This document shows, in pieces, positions 1 through 9,199 of a stretch of DNA of 40,478 bases. This DNA comes from Caldimonas manganoxidans ATCC BAA-369 (GTDB lineage: Bacteria; Pseudomonadota; Gammaproteobacteria; Burkholderiales; Burkholderiaceae_C). The first letter of the stretch is position 1; every line of letters begins with the position of its first letter. The translations under genes and the position numbers were made by a program. Location of the stretch: positions 1 to 40,478 of the forward strand of contig NZ_KB905953.1 of assembly GCF_000381125.1 (NCBI RefSeq), given 5' to 3'. Under the pieces are notes generated by a model that did not search any database, was not told the origin of the DNA, and saw only the letters and a list, made by a program, of their open reading frames with translations.

Positions 1-1189
1 ACTCGATGATCTTGGACACGACGCCGGCGCCAACGGTGCGGCCGCCTTCGCGGATGGCAAAGCGCAGGCCTTCTTCCATGGCAATGGGCGCGATCAGCTT
101 GACGGTGATCGTCACGTTGTCGCCCGGCATCACCATCTCCTTGTCCTTGGGCAGTTCGATGGCACCGGTCACGTCCGTGGTGCGGAAGTAAAACTGCGGA
201 CGGTAGTTGTTGAAGAACGGCGTGTGACGCCCACCTTCTTCCTTGCTCAGCACGTACACCTCGGCCGTGAAGTGCGTGTGCGGCGTGATCGAGCCCGGCT
301 TGGCCAGCACTTGCCCACGCTCGACTTCCTCACGCTTGGTGCCGCGCAGCAAAATCCCCACGTTGTCGCCCGCCTGACCTTGGTCCAGCAGCTTGCGGAA
401 CATCTCCACACCCGTGCAGGTGGTCTTCTGCGTCGGACGAATCCCCACGATCTCGATTTCGTCACCCACCTTGATGACCCCGCGCTCCACGCGACCGGTC
501 ACCACCGTGCCACGACCCGAAATCGAGAACACGTCTTCCACAGGCATCAGGAAGGTGCCATCGACCGCACGCTCCGGCGTGGGAATGTAGGTGTCCAGCG
601 CCTCGGCCAGCTTCATGATGGCTTGCTCGCCCAGCTCGCCCTTGTCGCCTTCGAGCGCCAGCTTGGCCGACCCCTTCACGATGGGCGTGTCGTCCCCAGG
701 GAACTCGTACTTCGACAGCAGCTCGCGCACCTCCATCTCGACGAGCTCGAGCAGCTCGGCATCGTCGACCATGTCGCACTTGTTCAGGAACACGATGATG
801 TAGGGCACACCCACCTGACGGGCCAGCAGAATGTGCTCGCGCGTCTGCGGCATCGGACCATCCGCAGCCGACACCACCAGAATCGCCCCATCCATCTGCG
901 CCGCACCCGTGATCATGTTCTTCACGTAGTCAGCGTGCCCGGGGCAGTCCACGTGCGCATAGTGACGGTTGGCCGTCTCGTACTCCACGTGCGCCGTGTT
1001 GATCGTGATGCCGCGCGCCTTCTCCTCCGGCGCCGCGTCGATCTGGTCGTACGCCTTGGCCTCGCCACCATACTTGGCCGCCAAAATCGTCGTGATCGCC
1101 GCCGTCAGCGTCGTCTTGCCATGGTCCACGTGACCAATCGTCCCCACGTTCACGTGCGGCTTGGTCCGCTCAAACTTGCCTTTTGCCAT
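1..1189 (-). CDS. tuf: Elongation factor Tu (last stop bases outside window)
   Basis: EF-Tu is the GTPase that delivers aminoacyl-tRNA to the ribosomal A site in the cytoplasm. The reverse strand encodes 396 residues beginning [14 protein letters not shown], with the P-loop GHVDHGKT (about 19-26), DCPGH (about 81-85) and NKCD (about 136-139), and ending VSKIIE. That is the family's normal full length; only the first base of the stop codon falls inside the window. The start ATG (1187-1189) follows a strong AGGAG ribosome binding site. It lies 48 bases after tRNA-Thr, so it is probably co-transcribed with the three tRNAs, as tufB is in Escherichia coli. Many proteobacteria carry a second tuf in the str operon; that cannot be seen here. 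The identification is certain. Confidence 0.98.
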   Translation of the reverse strand, partial: MAKGKFERTKPHVNVGTIGHVDHGKTTLTAAITTILAAKYGGEAKAYDQIDAAPEEKARGITINTAHVEYETANRHYAHVDCPGHADYVKNMITGAAQMDGAILVVSAADGPMPQTREHILLARQVGVPYIIVFLNKCDMVDDAELLELVEMEVRELLSKYEFPGDDTPIVKGSAKLALEGDKGELGEQAIMKLAEALDTYIPTPERAVDGTFLMPVEDVFSISGRGTVVTGRVERGVIKVGDEIEIVGIRPTQKTTCTGVEMFRKLLDQGQAGDNVGILLRGTKREEVERGQVLAKPGSITPHTHFTAEVYVLSKEEGGRHTPFFNNYRPQFYFRTTDVTGAIELPKDKEMVMPGDNVTITVKLIAPIAMEEGLRFAIREGGRTVGAGVVSKIIE

Positions 1190-1237
1190 TGTTTCGATCT
1201 CCTGACGGCGCAATGCCGGATTGGACGATGAGAGGAG

Positions 1238-1312
<75 letters not shown>

Positions 1313-1369
1313 ATCGACACGGGTTTGGGCGCCTTGGCCACGACACCCAAACCCGTGCCGACGGTTTGC

Positions 1370-1443
1370 TGGAGCGGGAGACGGGAATCGAACCCGCGTC
1401 ATTAGCTTGGAAGGCTAAGGTTCTACCATTGAACTACTCCCGC
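1370..1443 (-). tRNA. tRNA-Gly (UCC anticodon)
   Basis: The minus strand shows acceptor stem GCGGGAG/CTCCCGC, T-arm sequence GGGTTCGATTCCC and anticodon stem TTAGC/GCTAA around the loop CTTCCAA, giving anticodon TCC. The CCA end is encoded (1370-1372). It sits between tRNA-Tyr and tRNA-Thr in the same transcription unit. Confidence 0.96.
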
Positions 1444-1520
1444 AAAGGAGTCGCTTCCCATCGCCGACTCACCACGTCCGCGCGCCAGCAAACCCGCACG
1501 AACGGCCTCATCGCTTCGCC

Positions 1521-1606
1521 TGGTGGAGGGGGTTGGATTCGAACCAACGTAGGCGTAAGCCAACAGATTTACAGTCTGCCCCCTTTAGCCACTCGGGCAC
1601 CCCTCC
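1521..1606 (-). tRNA. tRNA-Tyr (GUA anticodon)
   Basis: This 86-base class II tRNA has acceptor stem GGAGGGG/CCCCTCC, a long variable arm and anticodon stem CAGA/TCTG around the loop CTGTAAA, giving anticodon GTA. CCA is encoded (1521-1523). It is the first gene of the tRNA-tuf unit, with a promoter directly upstream. Confidence 0.96.
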
Positions 1607-1620
1607 GCGGCGAACCACAG

Positions 1621-1649
1621 ATTATATGTTGAGTTTGAGTCGCTGCCAA
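1621..1649 (-). promoter_or_regulatory. Sigma-70 promoter of the tRNA-Tyr/Gly/Thr-tuf unit
   Basis: On the minus strand TTGGCA (1644-1649) and a perfect TATAAT (1621-1626) are separated by exactly 17 bases. The expected start of transcription, near 1614, is about 8 bases before the mature tRNA-Tyr 5' end. The stretch after the -10 box is GC-rich, as in stringently controlled promoters; that control is inference. Confidence 0.85.
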
Positions 1650-1671
1650 TGCCCCCATCCGCGACGCACGG

Positions 1672-2421
1672 TCACCAAAGGATTGCGCTGCGGCCACGGC
1701 TGGCCAGCCAGGCGTTGGCCTGACTGAAATGCCGGCACCCCACGAACGGCGCAGGCGGACGGCGGGCCGACAACGGCGAAGGGTGATTGCACGCCAGGAT
1801 GGCGTGCCGCGTGGCGTCGATCAGCGGGCGCTTGGCCTGCGCGCTGGCGCCCCATAGCAAGAACACGCAGGCCGGGGAGCATCGCGACACCTGCGTAATG
1901 AGGGCGTCGGTCAGGACTTCCCAGCCGCATCCGGCGTGGCTGCCGGGGCGGCCGTCTTCGACGGTCAGGACGGTATTGAGCAACAACACGCCTTGCGCCG
2001 CCCAGCGCCCGAGGTCGCCACTGGCGGGTGGCACCCGTCCCGTATCGGCTTGAACTTCGCGATAGATGTTGAGCAAACTCGGTGGCAAGCGCTGCCCCGC
2101 CGGCACCGAAAAGGCCAGTCCCTGCGCCTGCCCCGCCCCGTGGTAGGGGTCTTGCCCCAAGATGAGCACTTTCACATCCTGCGGCCCGCCGGCTTGCAAG
2201 GCACGGAAGACTTGGGCGGGATAGACGATGGCCCCCTGGCGCACGCGCCCATCGACGAAATCGATCAGGGCCCGGCCCTGCGGACTGACACGAAAGGGCT
2301 CGGTGACGGCACGCCAGTCGTCACCGACCCGCTCGAAGCAGGCCTCCAGCGGCTCGCGCAGCCGGTTGTCCACTGGACCCTCGGCGGCCAAGAAGCAGGG
2401 CTGGGGGGGCTGGGCGCTCAC
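1672..2421 (-). CDS. ung: Uracil-DNA glycosylase
   Basis: Family 1 uracil-DNA glycosylase removes uracil from DNA as the first step of base excision repair. The 249-residue protein shows the water-activating motif GQDPYHG (residues 89-95, catalytic Asp91) and the DNA-intercalation motif HPSPLSA (213-219, His213), both intact, and has typical family length. No ATG fits. The reading frame is open well upstream, but a GTG at 2419-2421 overlaps the trpC stop as GTGA and gives an N-terminus of normal length, so it was chosen. The gene is therefore translationally coupled to the tryptophan operon, although its function is unrelated. The tRNA-tuf promoter lies just downstream. Confidence 0.93.
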   Translation of the reverse strand: MSAQPPQPCFLAAEGPVDNRLREPLEACFERVGDDWRAVTEPFRVSPQGRALIDFVDGRVRQGAIVYPAQVFRALQAGGPQDVKVLILGQDPYHGAGQAQGLAFSVPAGQRLPPSLLNIYREVQADTGRVPPASGDLGRWAAQGVLLLNTVLTVEDGRPGSHAGCGWEVLTDALITQVSRCSPACVFLLWGASAQAKRPLIDATRHAILACNHPSPLSARRPPAPFVGCRHFSQANAWLASRGRSAILW

Positions 2422-3206
2422 GCGAACAACGCCGAGAGGGCCGAGCCGGGATCGTCGGCGCGCATGAACGCCTCGCCCACGAGGAACGCATGCACGCCGG
2501 CTTGGCGCATGCGCAGCACGTCCGCACGCGTGAGAATGCCCGATTCGGTGACCAACAAGCGGTCCTGCGGGACCTCGGGCAGCAAACTCAAGGTGGTCTC
2601 CAAGCGGACCTCGAAGCTGCGCAGGTCGCGATTGTTGATGCCCACCAGGGGCGTCTTCAAGCGCAGCGCCCGCTGGAGCTCGGCGCCATCGTGCACTTCC
2701 ACCAGCACCGCCATGCCCAAGCCGTGCGCCACGGCCTCCAGATCGGCCATCTGTGCATCGTCCAGGCAGGCCGCGATCAGAAGGATGCAGTCGGCACCCC
2801 AGGATCGCGCCTCGTAGACCTGGTACTCGTCGATCATGAAGTCCTTGCGCAGCACCGGCAGCCAACAGGCGGCGCGAGCGTCTTGCAGGTGGCGCGCCGA
2901 GCCGCGGAAGAAGCGCTCGTCGGTGAGCACCGACAGGCAGGCCGCGCCATGGCGGGCATAGCTGGCCGCGATGTCGGCCGGCACGAAATGCTCGCGCAGC
3001 AGCCCTTTGCTGGGGCTGGCTTGCTTGATCTCGGCGATCACGGCGGCGCGGCCGGCCCCCTGGACCTGGCGCATGGCGCCGACGAAATCGCGCTGCCCGC
3101 CCAGCGCCTCGGCCTCCCGGCGCAGGCTGGGCAGGTCACGCTGGCGTCGGGCCGCGGCGACTTCCTCGCGCTTGACCTGGACGATGCGTTGCAGGATGTC
3201 GCTCAT
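2418..3206 (-). CDS. trpC: Indole-3-glycerol-phosphate synthase
   Basis: TrpC closes the indole ring, converting CdRP to indole-3-glycerol phosphate in tryptophan biosynthesis. The 262-residue TIM-barrel protein starts [16 protein letters not shown] and shows [11 protein letters not shown] (58-68), LRKDF (119-123), VEVH (169-172), GINNRDL (189-195) and TESGI near residue 220, which are the conserved substrate-binding strands of the family. It is monofunctional, with no TrpF domain attached. The ATG overlaps the trpD stop as ATGA, and its own stop overlaps the ung GTG, so translation of trpD-trpC-ung is probably coupled. Confidence 0.96.
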   Translation of the reverse strand: MSDILQRIVQVKREEVAAARRQRDLPSLRREAEALGGQRDFVGAMRQVQGAGRAAVIAEIKQASPSKGLLREHFVPADIAASYARHGAACLSVLTDERFFRGSARHLQDARAACWLPVLRKDFMIDEYQVYEARSWGADCILLIAACLDDAQMADLEAVAHGLGMAVLVEVHDGAELQRALRLKTPLVGINNRDLRSFEVRLETTLSLLPEVPQDRLLVTESGILTRADVLRMRQAGVHAFLVGEAFMRADDPGSALSALFA

Positions 3207-4249
3207 GCGGCAGCTCCTCCAGCCGCAAGCTTTTGCGTGACTGCCACGAACTGGCTGAGCTTGGCCAGGGCCTTGCCCGAGGCCACGACCTCGCGGGCCA
3301 GGCGCACGCCTTCGGCGATGGATGCAACCACGTTGGCGCAATACAGCGCCCCGGCGGCATTGAGCAGCACGATGTCGCGTACGGGCCCATCCTCGTTGGC
3401 CAAGGCGCGCTGGATGCACTGCACCGACTCCTCCTTGCTGGCCACGCGCAGCACGCGCGCGTCATGGACGGGCAAGCCGAAGTCGGCCGGATGGATCATG
3501 TATTCGCGCACTTCACCGTCCTTGAGCTCACCGACCATGGTCTCGCCGGACAGCGAGATTTCGTCCATGCCATTCATGCCGTAGACGACCATCACGTGTT
3601 CGGCGCCCAGGCGCTGCAACACGCGCACCTGGATGCCCACCAGGTCAGGGTGGAACACACCCATGAGCTGGTTGGGCGCACCCGCGGGGTTGGTCAGCGG
3701 CCCCAGAATGTTGAAGATGGTGCGCACCCCCAGCTCTTTGCGCACCGGCGCTGCAAATTTCATCGAGCTGTGATGGTTGGGCGCGAACATGAAGCCGACG
3801 CCGGTCTCGGTCAGACAGGCGGCCACCTGCTCGGGGCTGAGCATGATGTTGGCGCCTAGCGCTTCGAGCACGTCGGCGCTACCGGTACTGGACGACACCG
3901 CCCGTCCACCGTGCTTGGCCACACGTGCACCGGCCGCAGCCGCCACGATCATCGCCGCAGTGGAGATGTTGAAGGTATGCGCCGCATCGCCGCCGGTGCC
4001 GCACAGGTCCACGAGATGGGTCTTGTCCGGCACCGTCACCGGCGTGGCGAACTCGCGCATGACTTGGGCGGCCGCAGCGATTTCGCCAATGGTTTCTTTC
4101 TTGACACGCAAGCCGATGGCCAGCGCGGCGATCATCACCGGCGACATCTCCCCACTCATGATGCGGCGCATGAGGGCGAGCATCTCGTCGTGGAAGATCT
4201 CGCGGTGCTCGATGACGCGGGTCAGGGCCTCGGTGTTGGTGATGGGCAT
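3203..4249 (-). CDS. trpD: Anthranilate phosphoribosyltransferase
   Basis: TrpD transfers phosphoribose from PRPP to anthranilate, the second committed step of tryptophan synthesis. The 348-residue protein has the PRPP-binding CGTGGD (83-88), the [19 protein letters not shown] stretch (112-130) and the NILGPLTNP motif further on. It is stand-alone, not fused to TrpG. The ATG at 4247-4249 is 14 bases after the trpG stop and is preceded by a purine-rich GGAGG stretch. Length and motifs are normal, so the enzyme should be active. Confidence 0.97.
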   Translation of the reverse strand: MPITNTEALTRVIEHREIFHDEMLALMRRIMSGEMSPVMIAALAIGLRVKKETIGEIAAAAQVMREFATPVTVPDKTHLVDLCGTGGDAAHTFNISTAAMIVAAAAGARVAKHGGRAVSSSTGSADVLEALGANIMLSPEQVAACLTETGVGFMFAPNHHSSMKFAAPVRKELGVRTIFNILGPLTNPAGAPNQLMGVFHPDLVGIQVRVLQRLGAEHVMVVYGMNGMDEISLSGETMVGELKDGEVREYMIHPADFGLPVHDARVLRVASKEESVQCIQRALANEDGPVRDIVLLNAAGALYCANVVASIAEGVRLAREVVASGKALAKLSQFVAVTQKLAAGGAAA

Positions 4250-4263
4250 CGGGGGCCTCCTCC

Positions 4264-4845
4264 TCAGTGCAGATTCAGGAAGTTTCTCAGCATCGCGTGC
4301 CCATGCTCGCTGAGTATGGACTCCGGATGAAATTGCACACCTTCCAGCGGGGTGCGGCTTGCGGCCAGCGCGATGTGACGCACCCCCATGATTTCCCCGT
4401 CTTCGGTGGTGGAGGTGATCTCCAGCTCGGCCGGCAGGGTCTCGCGCTCGATGGCCAGCGAGTGGTAACGCACCACCTTGAACTGGCGCGGCAAGCCGGT
4501 GTACACGCCTTTCCCATCGTTGGTGATGGTGCTGGTCTTGCCATGCATCTGCACCTTGGCGCGCACGATGCGGCCGCCCAGCGCCGCACCGATGCTTTGG
4601 TGGCCCAGGCACACGCCCAGAATCGGCAGGCGGCCCATGAAGTGGCGGATCGCGTCGATGCAGATGCCGGCTTCGGCTGGCGAGCAGGGCCCCGGCGACA
4701 GCACGAGGTGATCGGGCTTCAGGCTGGCAATGCCTTCGAGCGTGATCTCGTCGTTGCGAAAGACACGCACCTCCTGGCCCAGCTCGCCGAAATACTGCAC
4801 GAGGTTGTAGGTGAAGGAGTCGTAGTTGTCGATCATCAATAGCAT
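4264..4845 (-). CDS. trpG: Anthranilate synthase glutaminase component
   Basis: TrpG is the class I glutamine amidotransferase subunit that supplies ammonia to TrpE; in many bacteria the same polypeptide also serves aminodeoxychorismate synthase (PabA role). The 193-residue protein begins [15 protein letters not shown] and has the oxyanion segment PGPCSP (51-56), the nucleophile Cys79 in GVCLGHQ, and the catalytic His and Glu in FHPES (His173, Glu175). It starts 14 bases after trpE, which fits subunit stoichiometry through coupled translation. No pabB is seen in the window. Confidence 0.97.
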   Translation of the reverse strand: MLLMIDNYDSFTYNLVQYFGELGQEVRVFRNDEITLEGIASLKPDHLVLSPGPCSPAEAGICIDAIRHFMGRLPILGVCLGHQSIGAALGGRIVRAKVQMHGKTSTITNDGKGVYTGLPRQFKVVRYHSLAIERETLPAELEITSTTEDGEIMGVRHIALAASRTPLEGVQFHPESILSEHGHAMLRNFLNLH

Positions 4846-4859
4846 GGCAGCCCCCTGGC

Positions 4860-6344
4860 TCAAAAGCCCTCTTCGACCAGCTCGGCAGCGCGCAGCAAGG
4901 CTCGAGCCTTGGCCTCGGTCTCGCGCCATTCCATCTCGGGCACCGAATCGGCCACCACTCCGGCGGCAGCCTGCACGTACAAGGTGTTGTCTTTGACGAT
5001 GCCCGTGCGGATCGCAATGGCCACGTCCATGTCGCCGGCAAAACTGAGGTAGCCGCAGGCGCCGCCGTAGATGCCGCGCTGCACGGGCTCGAGCTCGTCG
5101 ATGATCTCCATGGCGCGGATCTTCGGGGCGCCGGTCAGGGTGCCAGCCGGGAAGCTGGCGCGCAGCACGTCGAGGTTGGTCGTGCCGGGCTTGAGCAAGC
5201 CTTCCACGTTGCTGACGATGTGCATCACGTGCGAGTAGCGCTCGACGACGAAGGCTTCGGTCACCTTGACGCTGCCGGTCTGGGCGATGCGGCCGATGTC
5301 GTTGCGCGCCAGGTCGATGAGCATCAAGTGTTCGGCACGCTCCTTGGGGTCGGCCAGCAGCTCGGCCTCCAAGGCCTTGTCCTGCTCGGGCGTGGCCCCA
5401 CGCGGGCGAGTGCCGGCAATGGGCCGAATGGTGATCTTCTCACCCTCGGGGACATGCTCGTGGCGGACCAGGATTTCGGGGGAGGCGCCCACGATCTGGA
5501 AATCCCCCATGTCGTAGAAGTACATGTAGGGCGAGGGGTTGAGCGAGCGCAGCGCCCGGTACAGCGACAGCGGTGACTCGGTGTAGCGCTTCTTCAGGCG
5601 CTGACCGATTTGCACCTGCATCATGTCGCCCGCGGCGATGTATTCCTTGGCCTTGAGCACGGCGGCCAGGTAGTCGTCCTTGGCGAATTCGCGCTGCACC
5701 GGATGCGAGACGCCGCGACGCACCGGCGGGGCGGTGACGCTGTACTTGAGTTTGTCGGTGAGCTCGGCCAAGCGGCGTTTGGCGCGGAAATAGGCTTCGG
5801 GTTCGCGCGGATCGGCGTAGACGATGAGGTAGAGACGGCCCGAGAGATTGTCGATGACGGCCAGCTCTTCGGTTTGCAGCAAGAGGATGTCCGGCGTGCC
5901 GATGCCGCCGCCTTTGCGCCCCTTGGCCAAGCGCGGCTCGATGTAGCGCACGGTGTCGTAGCCGAAGTAGCCGGCCAGCCCGCCGCAAAAACGCGGCAGA
6001 CCGGGACGCAGCGCCACCTTGAAGCGGGTTTGGTACTGCGCGATGAAGTCCAGCGGATTGCCTTCGTGGCGTTCGACGATCTGACCATCGGTGCAGACCT
6101 CGGTGACCCAGCCGGTGCTGCGCAGCCAAGTGCGCGCCGGCAGGCCGATGAAGGAATAGCGTCCGAAACGCTCGCCACCGACCACCGACTCCAGCAGGAA
6201 GCTGTGGCGACCCTGGCCGCCGCCATGGGCCAGCTTCAAATACAGCGACAGCGGGGTTTCGAGGTCGGCGAAGGCCTCGGCGATGAGAGGAATGCGGTTG
6301 TAGCCTTGTTGGGACAGGCTTTTGAATTCGAGTTCGGTGATCAC
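4860..6344 (-). CDS. trpE: Anthranilate synthase component I
   Basis: TrpE converts chorismate and ammonia to anthranilate and is normally feedback-inhibited by tryptophan. The 494-residue protein has the N-terminal anthranilate synthase domain and the C-terminal chorismate-binding domain, with [11 protein letters not shown] and [16 protein letters not shown] as the recognisable active-site blocks. The Leu-Glu-Ser segment around residues 51-53 (SFLLESV) is the family's tryptophan-binding region, so feedback inhibition is expected. The start is GTG (6342-6344), preceded by a strong AGGAGG at good spacing; no ATG fits. The upstream region to 6590 holds a leader peptide and RNA structure, so attenuation is the likely control. 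Confidence 0.96.
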   Translation of the reverse strand: MITELEFKSLSQQGYNRIPLIAEAFADLETPLSLYLKLAHGGGQGRHSFLLESVVGGERFGRYSFIGLPARTWLRSTGWVTEVCTDGQIVERHEGNPLDFIAQYQTRFKVALRPGLPRFCGGLAGYFGYDTVRYIEPRLAKGRKGGGIGTPDILLLQTEELAVIDNLSGRLYLIVYADPREPEAYFRAKRRLAELTDKLKYSVTAPPVRRGVSHPVQREFAKDDYLAAVLKAKEYIAAGDMMQVQIGQRLKKRYTESPLSLYRALRSLNPSPYMYFYDMGDFQIVGASPEILVRHEHVPEGEKITIRPIAGTRPRGATPEQDKALEAELLADPKERAEHLMLIDLARNDIGRIAQTGSVKVTEAFVVERYSHVMHIVSNVEGLLKPGTTNLDVLRASFPAGTLTGAPKIRAMEIIDELEPVQRGIYGGACGYLSFAGDMDVAIAIRTGIVKDNTLYVQAAAGVVADSVPEMEWRETEAKARALLRAAELVEEGF

Positions 6345-6360
6345 AGGGCCCTCCTGGGCA

Positions 6361-6600
6361 CGGGCGCCTGCAGGAGGCGCCGGTGGCCATGCGGATGGTG
6401 TTGGTGGGCGAATCCCCGGTCAGACGGATCCGAGAATTCCTTGGACGCCGAACCCGCAGGAGCGCTGGCAGGGGCACTGGGCACCGACCGCGGTGCGGGC
6501 ATGGGCAAACTAAACCGGCCGATGCGGGCGACGCCAGGGCCAGGCTCCCCGGTCGTGTTGACCCCTGGTTAGTTTGCGAGACAGGAACATGGGCTTCAGT
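6361..6600 (-). promoter_or_regulatory. Putative trp attenuator/leader RNA
   Basis: The region from the leader peptide to trpE contains two clear RNA elements on the minus strand. First, bases 6567-6577 (early leader codons) and 6505-6516 (around the leader stop) can form an 11-pair stem with one bulged base, enclosing the Trp codons. Second, GGCGCCT (6375-6381 read in reverse) pairs with AGGCGCC (6363-6369 in reverse) around a 5-base loop just before the trpE ribosome binding site. A smaller GCACC/GGTGC hairpin lies near 6482-6497. No U-run follows any of them, so a classical intrinsic terminator is not obvious; control of trpE translation is an alternative. Confidence 0.6.
6510..6590 (-). 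CDS. trpL: trp operon leader peptide (26 aa, Trp-Pro-Trp)
   Basis: A 26-codon ORF on the minus strand begins ATG at 6590, reads MFLSRKLTRGQHDRGAWPWR then RPHRPV and ends TAG at 6510. It holds two Trp codons (residues 17 and 19) separated by one Pro codon, in a window where Trp is otherwise infrequent, and lies 165 bases before trpE. Its first codons and its stop region form the two arms of an imperfect 11-base-pair stem. This is the arrangement known for attenuator leader peptides, where ribosome stalling at Trp codons senses charged tRNA-Trp. The start is weakly supported: only GAAG precedes the ATG. The assignment is from sequence pattern and position, not from a recognised homologue. Confidence 0.72.
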   Translation of the reverse strand: MFLSRKLTRGQHDRGAWPWRRPHRPV

Positions 6601-6629
6601 GTAGCAGCCCCCCAAGTCAGGGAAAACCA

Positions 6630-6667
6630 CCCCGATCTCTGACCCCCGATCTCTGACGAACGTTCGT
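6630..6667. repeat. Tandem 14-bp repeat and palindrome between trp leader and 6760 gene
   Basis: CCCCGATCTCTGAC occurs twice back to back (6630-6643 and 6644-6657), and the second copy runs into a perfect 12-bp palindrome ACGAACGTTCGT (6656-6667). The site sits in the 169-base space between the divergent trp leader and the chalcone-isomerase-like gene. The position suggests an operator, but no regulator is recognised. Confidence 0.6.
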
Positions 6668-6759
6668 GCGTTTTCCTGCTACATTGTGCGACCGAGGATC
6701 GTGCGACATGCCGGATCCTTGGCCGCGGCTGCGGTCGGTTCGTCGAGGAGAGCTCCACC

Positions 6760-7425
6760 ATGCGCTTGCACACTCCATGGCTCAGGGTCCGCCAGCTCGC
6801 ATGGGCCCTGGCCCTGACGGCTTGTCCTGCCTGGGTCCAGGCCCAGACCCCCCCGAACACCGCCCCCGCGGCCACGACACGCGCCGCGGTGGAGCTGGCC
6901 GGCGCGAAGTTCGACAACGAGATCACGCTGGCCGGCCAGCGTTTGCAGCTCAATGGCGCGGGGATTCGGTTCAAAGCCATCTTTCGCGTCTATGCCGCGG
7001 GCTTGTATCTCGCCCAGAAGGCGTCGACGCCTGCGGCGGTGTTCGCCGCCGCCGGCCCCAAACGTCTGCACATCGTGATGTTGCGCGACATCGATGCCAA
7101 CGAACTGGGCAAGCTGTTCACCCAGGGGATGGAGAAAAACGCCTCCCGCGAGGACTTCGTCAAATCCATTCCCGGCACGATCAAAATGGGCGAGATCTTC
7201 GCCGCCAAGAAGCGCTTGGCCACGGGCGAGAGCTTCCAGGTGGACTGGATCCCCGGCCAAGGCACAGTGATTCTGGTCAACGGCAAACCCGCGGCCGAAC
7301 CGATCAAGGAGCCGGAGTTCTACACCACGCTGATGAAGATTTGGCTGGGGCAGCATCCGGCAGACGCCAACCTGAAGGACGCGCTGTTGGGCAAGGCGCC
7401 CGCCAGCCAGGACGCGACAAACTAG
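6760..7425 (+). CDS. Exported chalcone isomerase-like protein
   Basis: A 221-residue protein with a cleavable signal peptide (about residues 1-28, ending VQAQ), followed by the chalcone isomerase-like fold: AGKFDNEITLAGQRL-type start, GAGIRFKAIFRVYAAGLYL (about 66-84), then FTQGMEKN and MGEIFAAKKRL segments. Bacterial members of this family are periplasmic, and their ligand is not well established; true flavonoid isomerisation should not be assumed. The ATG follows a good GAGGAGAG ribosome binding site. It stands alone on the plus strand between the trp operon and gph, and its stop overlaps the gph stop by four bases (7422-7425), so the two genes are convergent. Confidence 0.82.
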   Translation: MRLHTPWLRVRQLAWALALTACPAWVQAQTPPNTAPAATTRAAVELAGAKFDNEITLAGQRLQLNGAGIRFKAIFRVYAAGLYLAQKASTPAAVFAAAGPKRLHIVMLRDIDANELGKLFTQGMEKNASREDFVKSIPGTIKMGEIFAAKKRLATGESFQVDWIPGQGTVILVNGKPAAEPIKEPEFYTTLMKIWLGQHPADANLKDALLGKAPASQDATN

Positions 7426-8102
7426 GCGCCCAGCCCCTGGCGCAGCCTGTGCGCCAGCTGATCGAGCCGATCGAGGTGGGCCCATGCAGGCAGGGCGCGC
7501 ACATCCTGGCCATGGTTGTAGCCGTAGGTGACCAGCACCAGGGGACAGCCGGCCGCCCGGGCCGCCTCGGCATCGTTGCTGGAATCTCCGATCATCAGGC
7601 TGCGTGAGGGTTCGCTGCCCAGCGCCTCGCAGGTGCGCCACAGCGGCAAAGGGTCGGGCTTGCAGCGCTCGAAGGCGTCGCCACCGTAGATCCGCTCGAA
7701 GTAGCCGGCCAAGCCCATGCGCTGCAGCAAGGGCTGGGCGAAGGCCGTGGGCTTGTTGGTGAGGCAGGCCAGCCGCAGCCCTTGCGAATGCAGCCAGGAC
7801 AGGCCCTGCTCGACCCCCGGGTAGACCTGCGCGTGCTGGCCATTGATGGCCTGGTAATGCGCTTGGTAACGAGCCCAGGCGGCGGCGTACAGCGCGGGGT
7901 CGGCGCCGACATGCGCCAGGGTGCTGCGCAGCAGGTGCTCCGAGCCTTTGCCGACGGTGTTGGCCACGAATTGGCGGTCGATGCCGGGCAAGCCCAGGTC
8001 CTGGAGGCAGCGGTTGAGGGCCACGACGAAGTCGCCCAAGGTGTCGATCAGGGTGCCATCGAGATCGACGATGGCAGCTTGCAAGGGCGGCAAGGACGAC
8101 AT
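7422..8102 (-). CDS. gph: Phosphoglycolate phosphatase (HAD family)
   Basis: Gph hydrolyses 2-phosphoglycolate, a metabolic by-product and, in autotrophs, the product of Rubisco oxygenation. The 226-residue HAD phosphatase shows motif I DLDGT (residues 13-17, nucleophile Asp13), motif II TNK, the conserved Lys in KPDP, and motif IV GDSSNDAEAA, with a helical cap between motifs I and II. Length is typical. The gene neighbourhood rpe-gph-trpE is common in betaproteobacteria; here both flanking intervals hold a plus-strand gene. A relaxed HAD specificity cannot be excluded from sequence alone. Confidence 0.9.
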   Translation of the reverse strand: MSSLPPLQAAIVDLDGTLIDTLGDFVVALNRCLQDLGLPGIDRQFVANTVGKGSEHLLRSTLAHVGADPALYAAAWARYQAHYQAINGQHAQVYPGVEQGLSWLHSQGLRLACLTNKPTAFAQPLLQRMGLAGYFERIYGGDAFERCKPDPLPLWRTCEALGSEPSRSLMIGDSSNDAEAARAAGCPLVLVTYGYNHGQDVRALPAWAHLDRLDQLAHRLRQGLGA

Positions 8103-8194
8103 CTGGAACAGAAGACGGCAAAAATCGCAGTATCGCGCACGCCACGAGGCGCTGGGGCTGCCTCAGGGGGAGTCGTTCGGGTTACGCTCAGGGG

Positions 8195-9199
8195 ATGTCG
8201 ACCCACGAACCTCCTGAATTGCCCAACGCATCGACCGGTTGGTCACGTCATCTCGCTCGCTGGCGGCGCTCCCTGAACAAGCCCTGGCGCCACAAGCTGG
8301 CGTCGGTGGCCCATGGCCTTCAGCGGCTGGCAGCGCCCTTGACGGTGCGCTGGCATTGGCAGCGCGCACGCCACGCCCCGCCTCGCCCGCATGGACTGCC
8401 GGGCGAACTGGTCCTCAGTCTGACGTCGTTTCCCGGGCGCTTTCCTGTGCTGCACCTCACCTTGATGAGCCTGCTGGGGCAAACCGTGAAGCCCGACCAC
8501 GTGGTGCTGTGGGTGGACGAAGCCTATGCGGACCTCGTACCGCCGAAGGTGCGCTCGCTGCAAGACCATGGCTTGAGCATCCGCACCTGGCCGCAGGACA
8601 TCAAGAGCTACATGAAGATCATCCCCAGCCTGGCATGCTGGCCCGAGGCCACCTTCGTGACGGCCGACGACGACATTTGCTACTGGCCGACATGGCTGGA
8701 GGAACTGCTGGCCGCCAGCGCCCACAGGCCGGGGCACGTGGTGTGCCATCGGGCGCACCGGGTCTTGCGTGACGATGCCGGGCGCCTGCGCGCCTACCGG
8801 GACTGGTGCTGGAGCGTCGAGGAGCCGGCCTGCGGCGACGATTTGTTCTTCACCGGAGTGGGCGGCGTGCTTTACCCCGCCGGCTCGCTGCAGCGCTGTG
8901 CCGCCGAGGGAGATCGCTACCGGGCGCTCGCCCCCCACGGGGATGACATTTGGCTCAACTGGATGACCCGATTGCAGGGCTACGGCGTGTTCACCACCGG
9001 ACGCGGGCAGCGGCTGGTGAGCTGGCTGGGCAGCCAGCGCTCGGGCCTGTACCGCCACAATGTGCGGGGCCATGGCAATGACGAGGCCTTGCAGCACATG
9101 ACGCAGGTCTATGGCGACCTGCTGGGGCGGCCGCCCACCGCCTCGACGCCTGCTCAGGCAGCCAGCTGCGCCCGCATGGCGTCGATGACCGCTTTGTAG
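8195..9199 (+). CDS. Glycosyltransferase, family-2-like
   Basis: A 334-residue cytoplasmic protein. After a basic N-terminal stretch it has [18 protein letters not shown] (about 72-89), [17 protein letters not shown], an [18 protein letters not shown] segment and an Asp cluster [10 protein letters not shown] (about 153-162) that matches the metal/nucleotide-sugar DXD position of GT-A glycosyltransferases. The donor and acceptor are unknown. The ATG is very close to the purine stretch AGGGG, so translation initiation is not textbook; no better start was found. The 3' end overlaps the convergent rpe by 46 bases. It is not next to a polysaccharide cluster. Confidence 0.75.
   Translation: MSTHEPPELPNASTGWSRHLARWRRSLNKPWRHKLASVAHGLQRLAAPLTVRWHWQRARHAPPRPHGLPGELVLSLTSFPGRFPVLHLTLMSLLGQTVKPDHVVLWVDEAYADLVPPKVRSLQDHGLSIRTWPQDIKSYMKIIPSLACWPEATFVTADDDICYWPTWLEELLAASAHRPGHVVCHRAHRVLRDDAGRLRAYRDWCWSVEEPACGDDLFFTGVGGVLYPAGSLQRCAAEGDRYRALAPHGDDIWLNWMTRLQGYGVFTTGRGQRLVSWLGSQRSGLYRHNVRGHGNDEALQHMTQVYGDLLGRPPTASTPAQAASCARMASMTAL

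Noticed and set aside
224-1231. Long plus-strand ORF of 335 codons opposite tuf
   Set aside because: It is an antisense shadow of the highly biased tuf coding sequence; EF-Tu motifs are unambiguous on the minus strand.
6598-6603. TACACT as -10 box for the trp leader transcript
   Set aside because: It would start transcription at the leader ATG, leaving no untranslated region, and the -35 region (TTTTCC) is a poor match.
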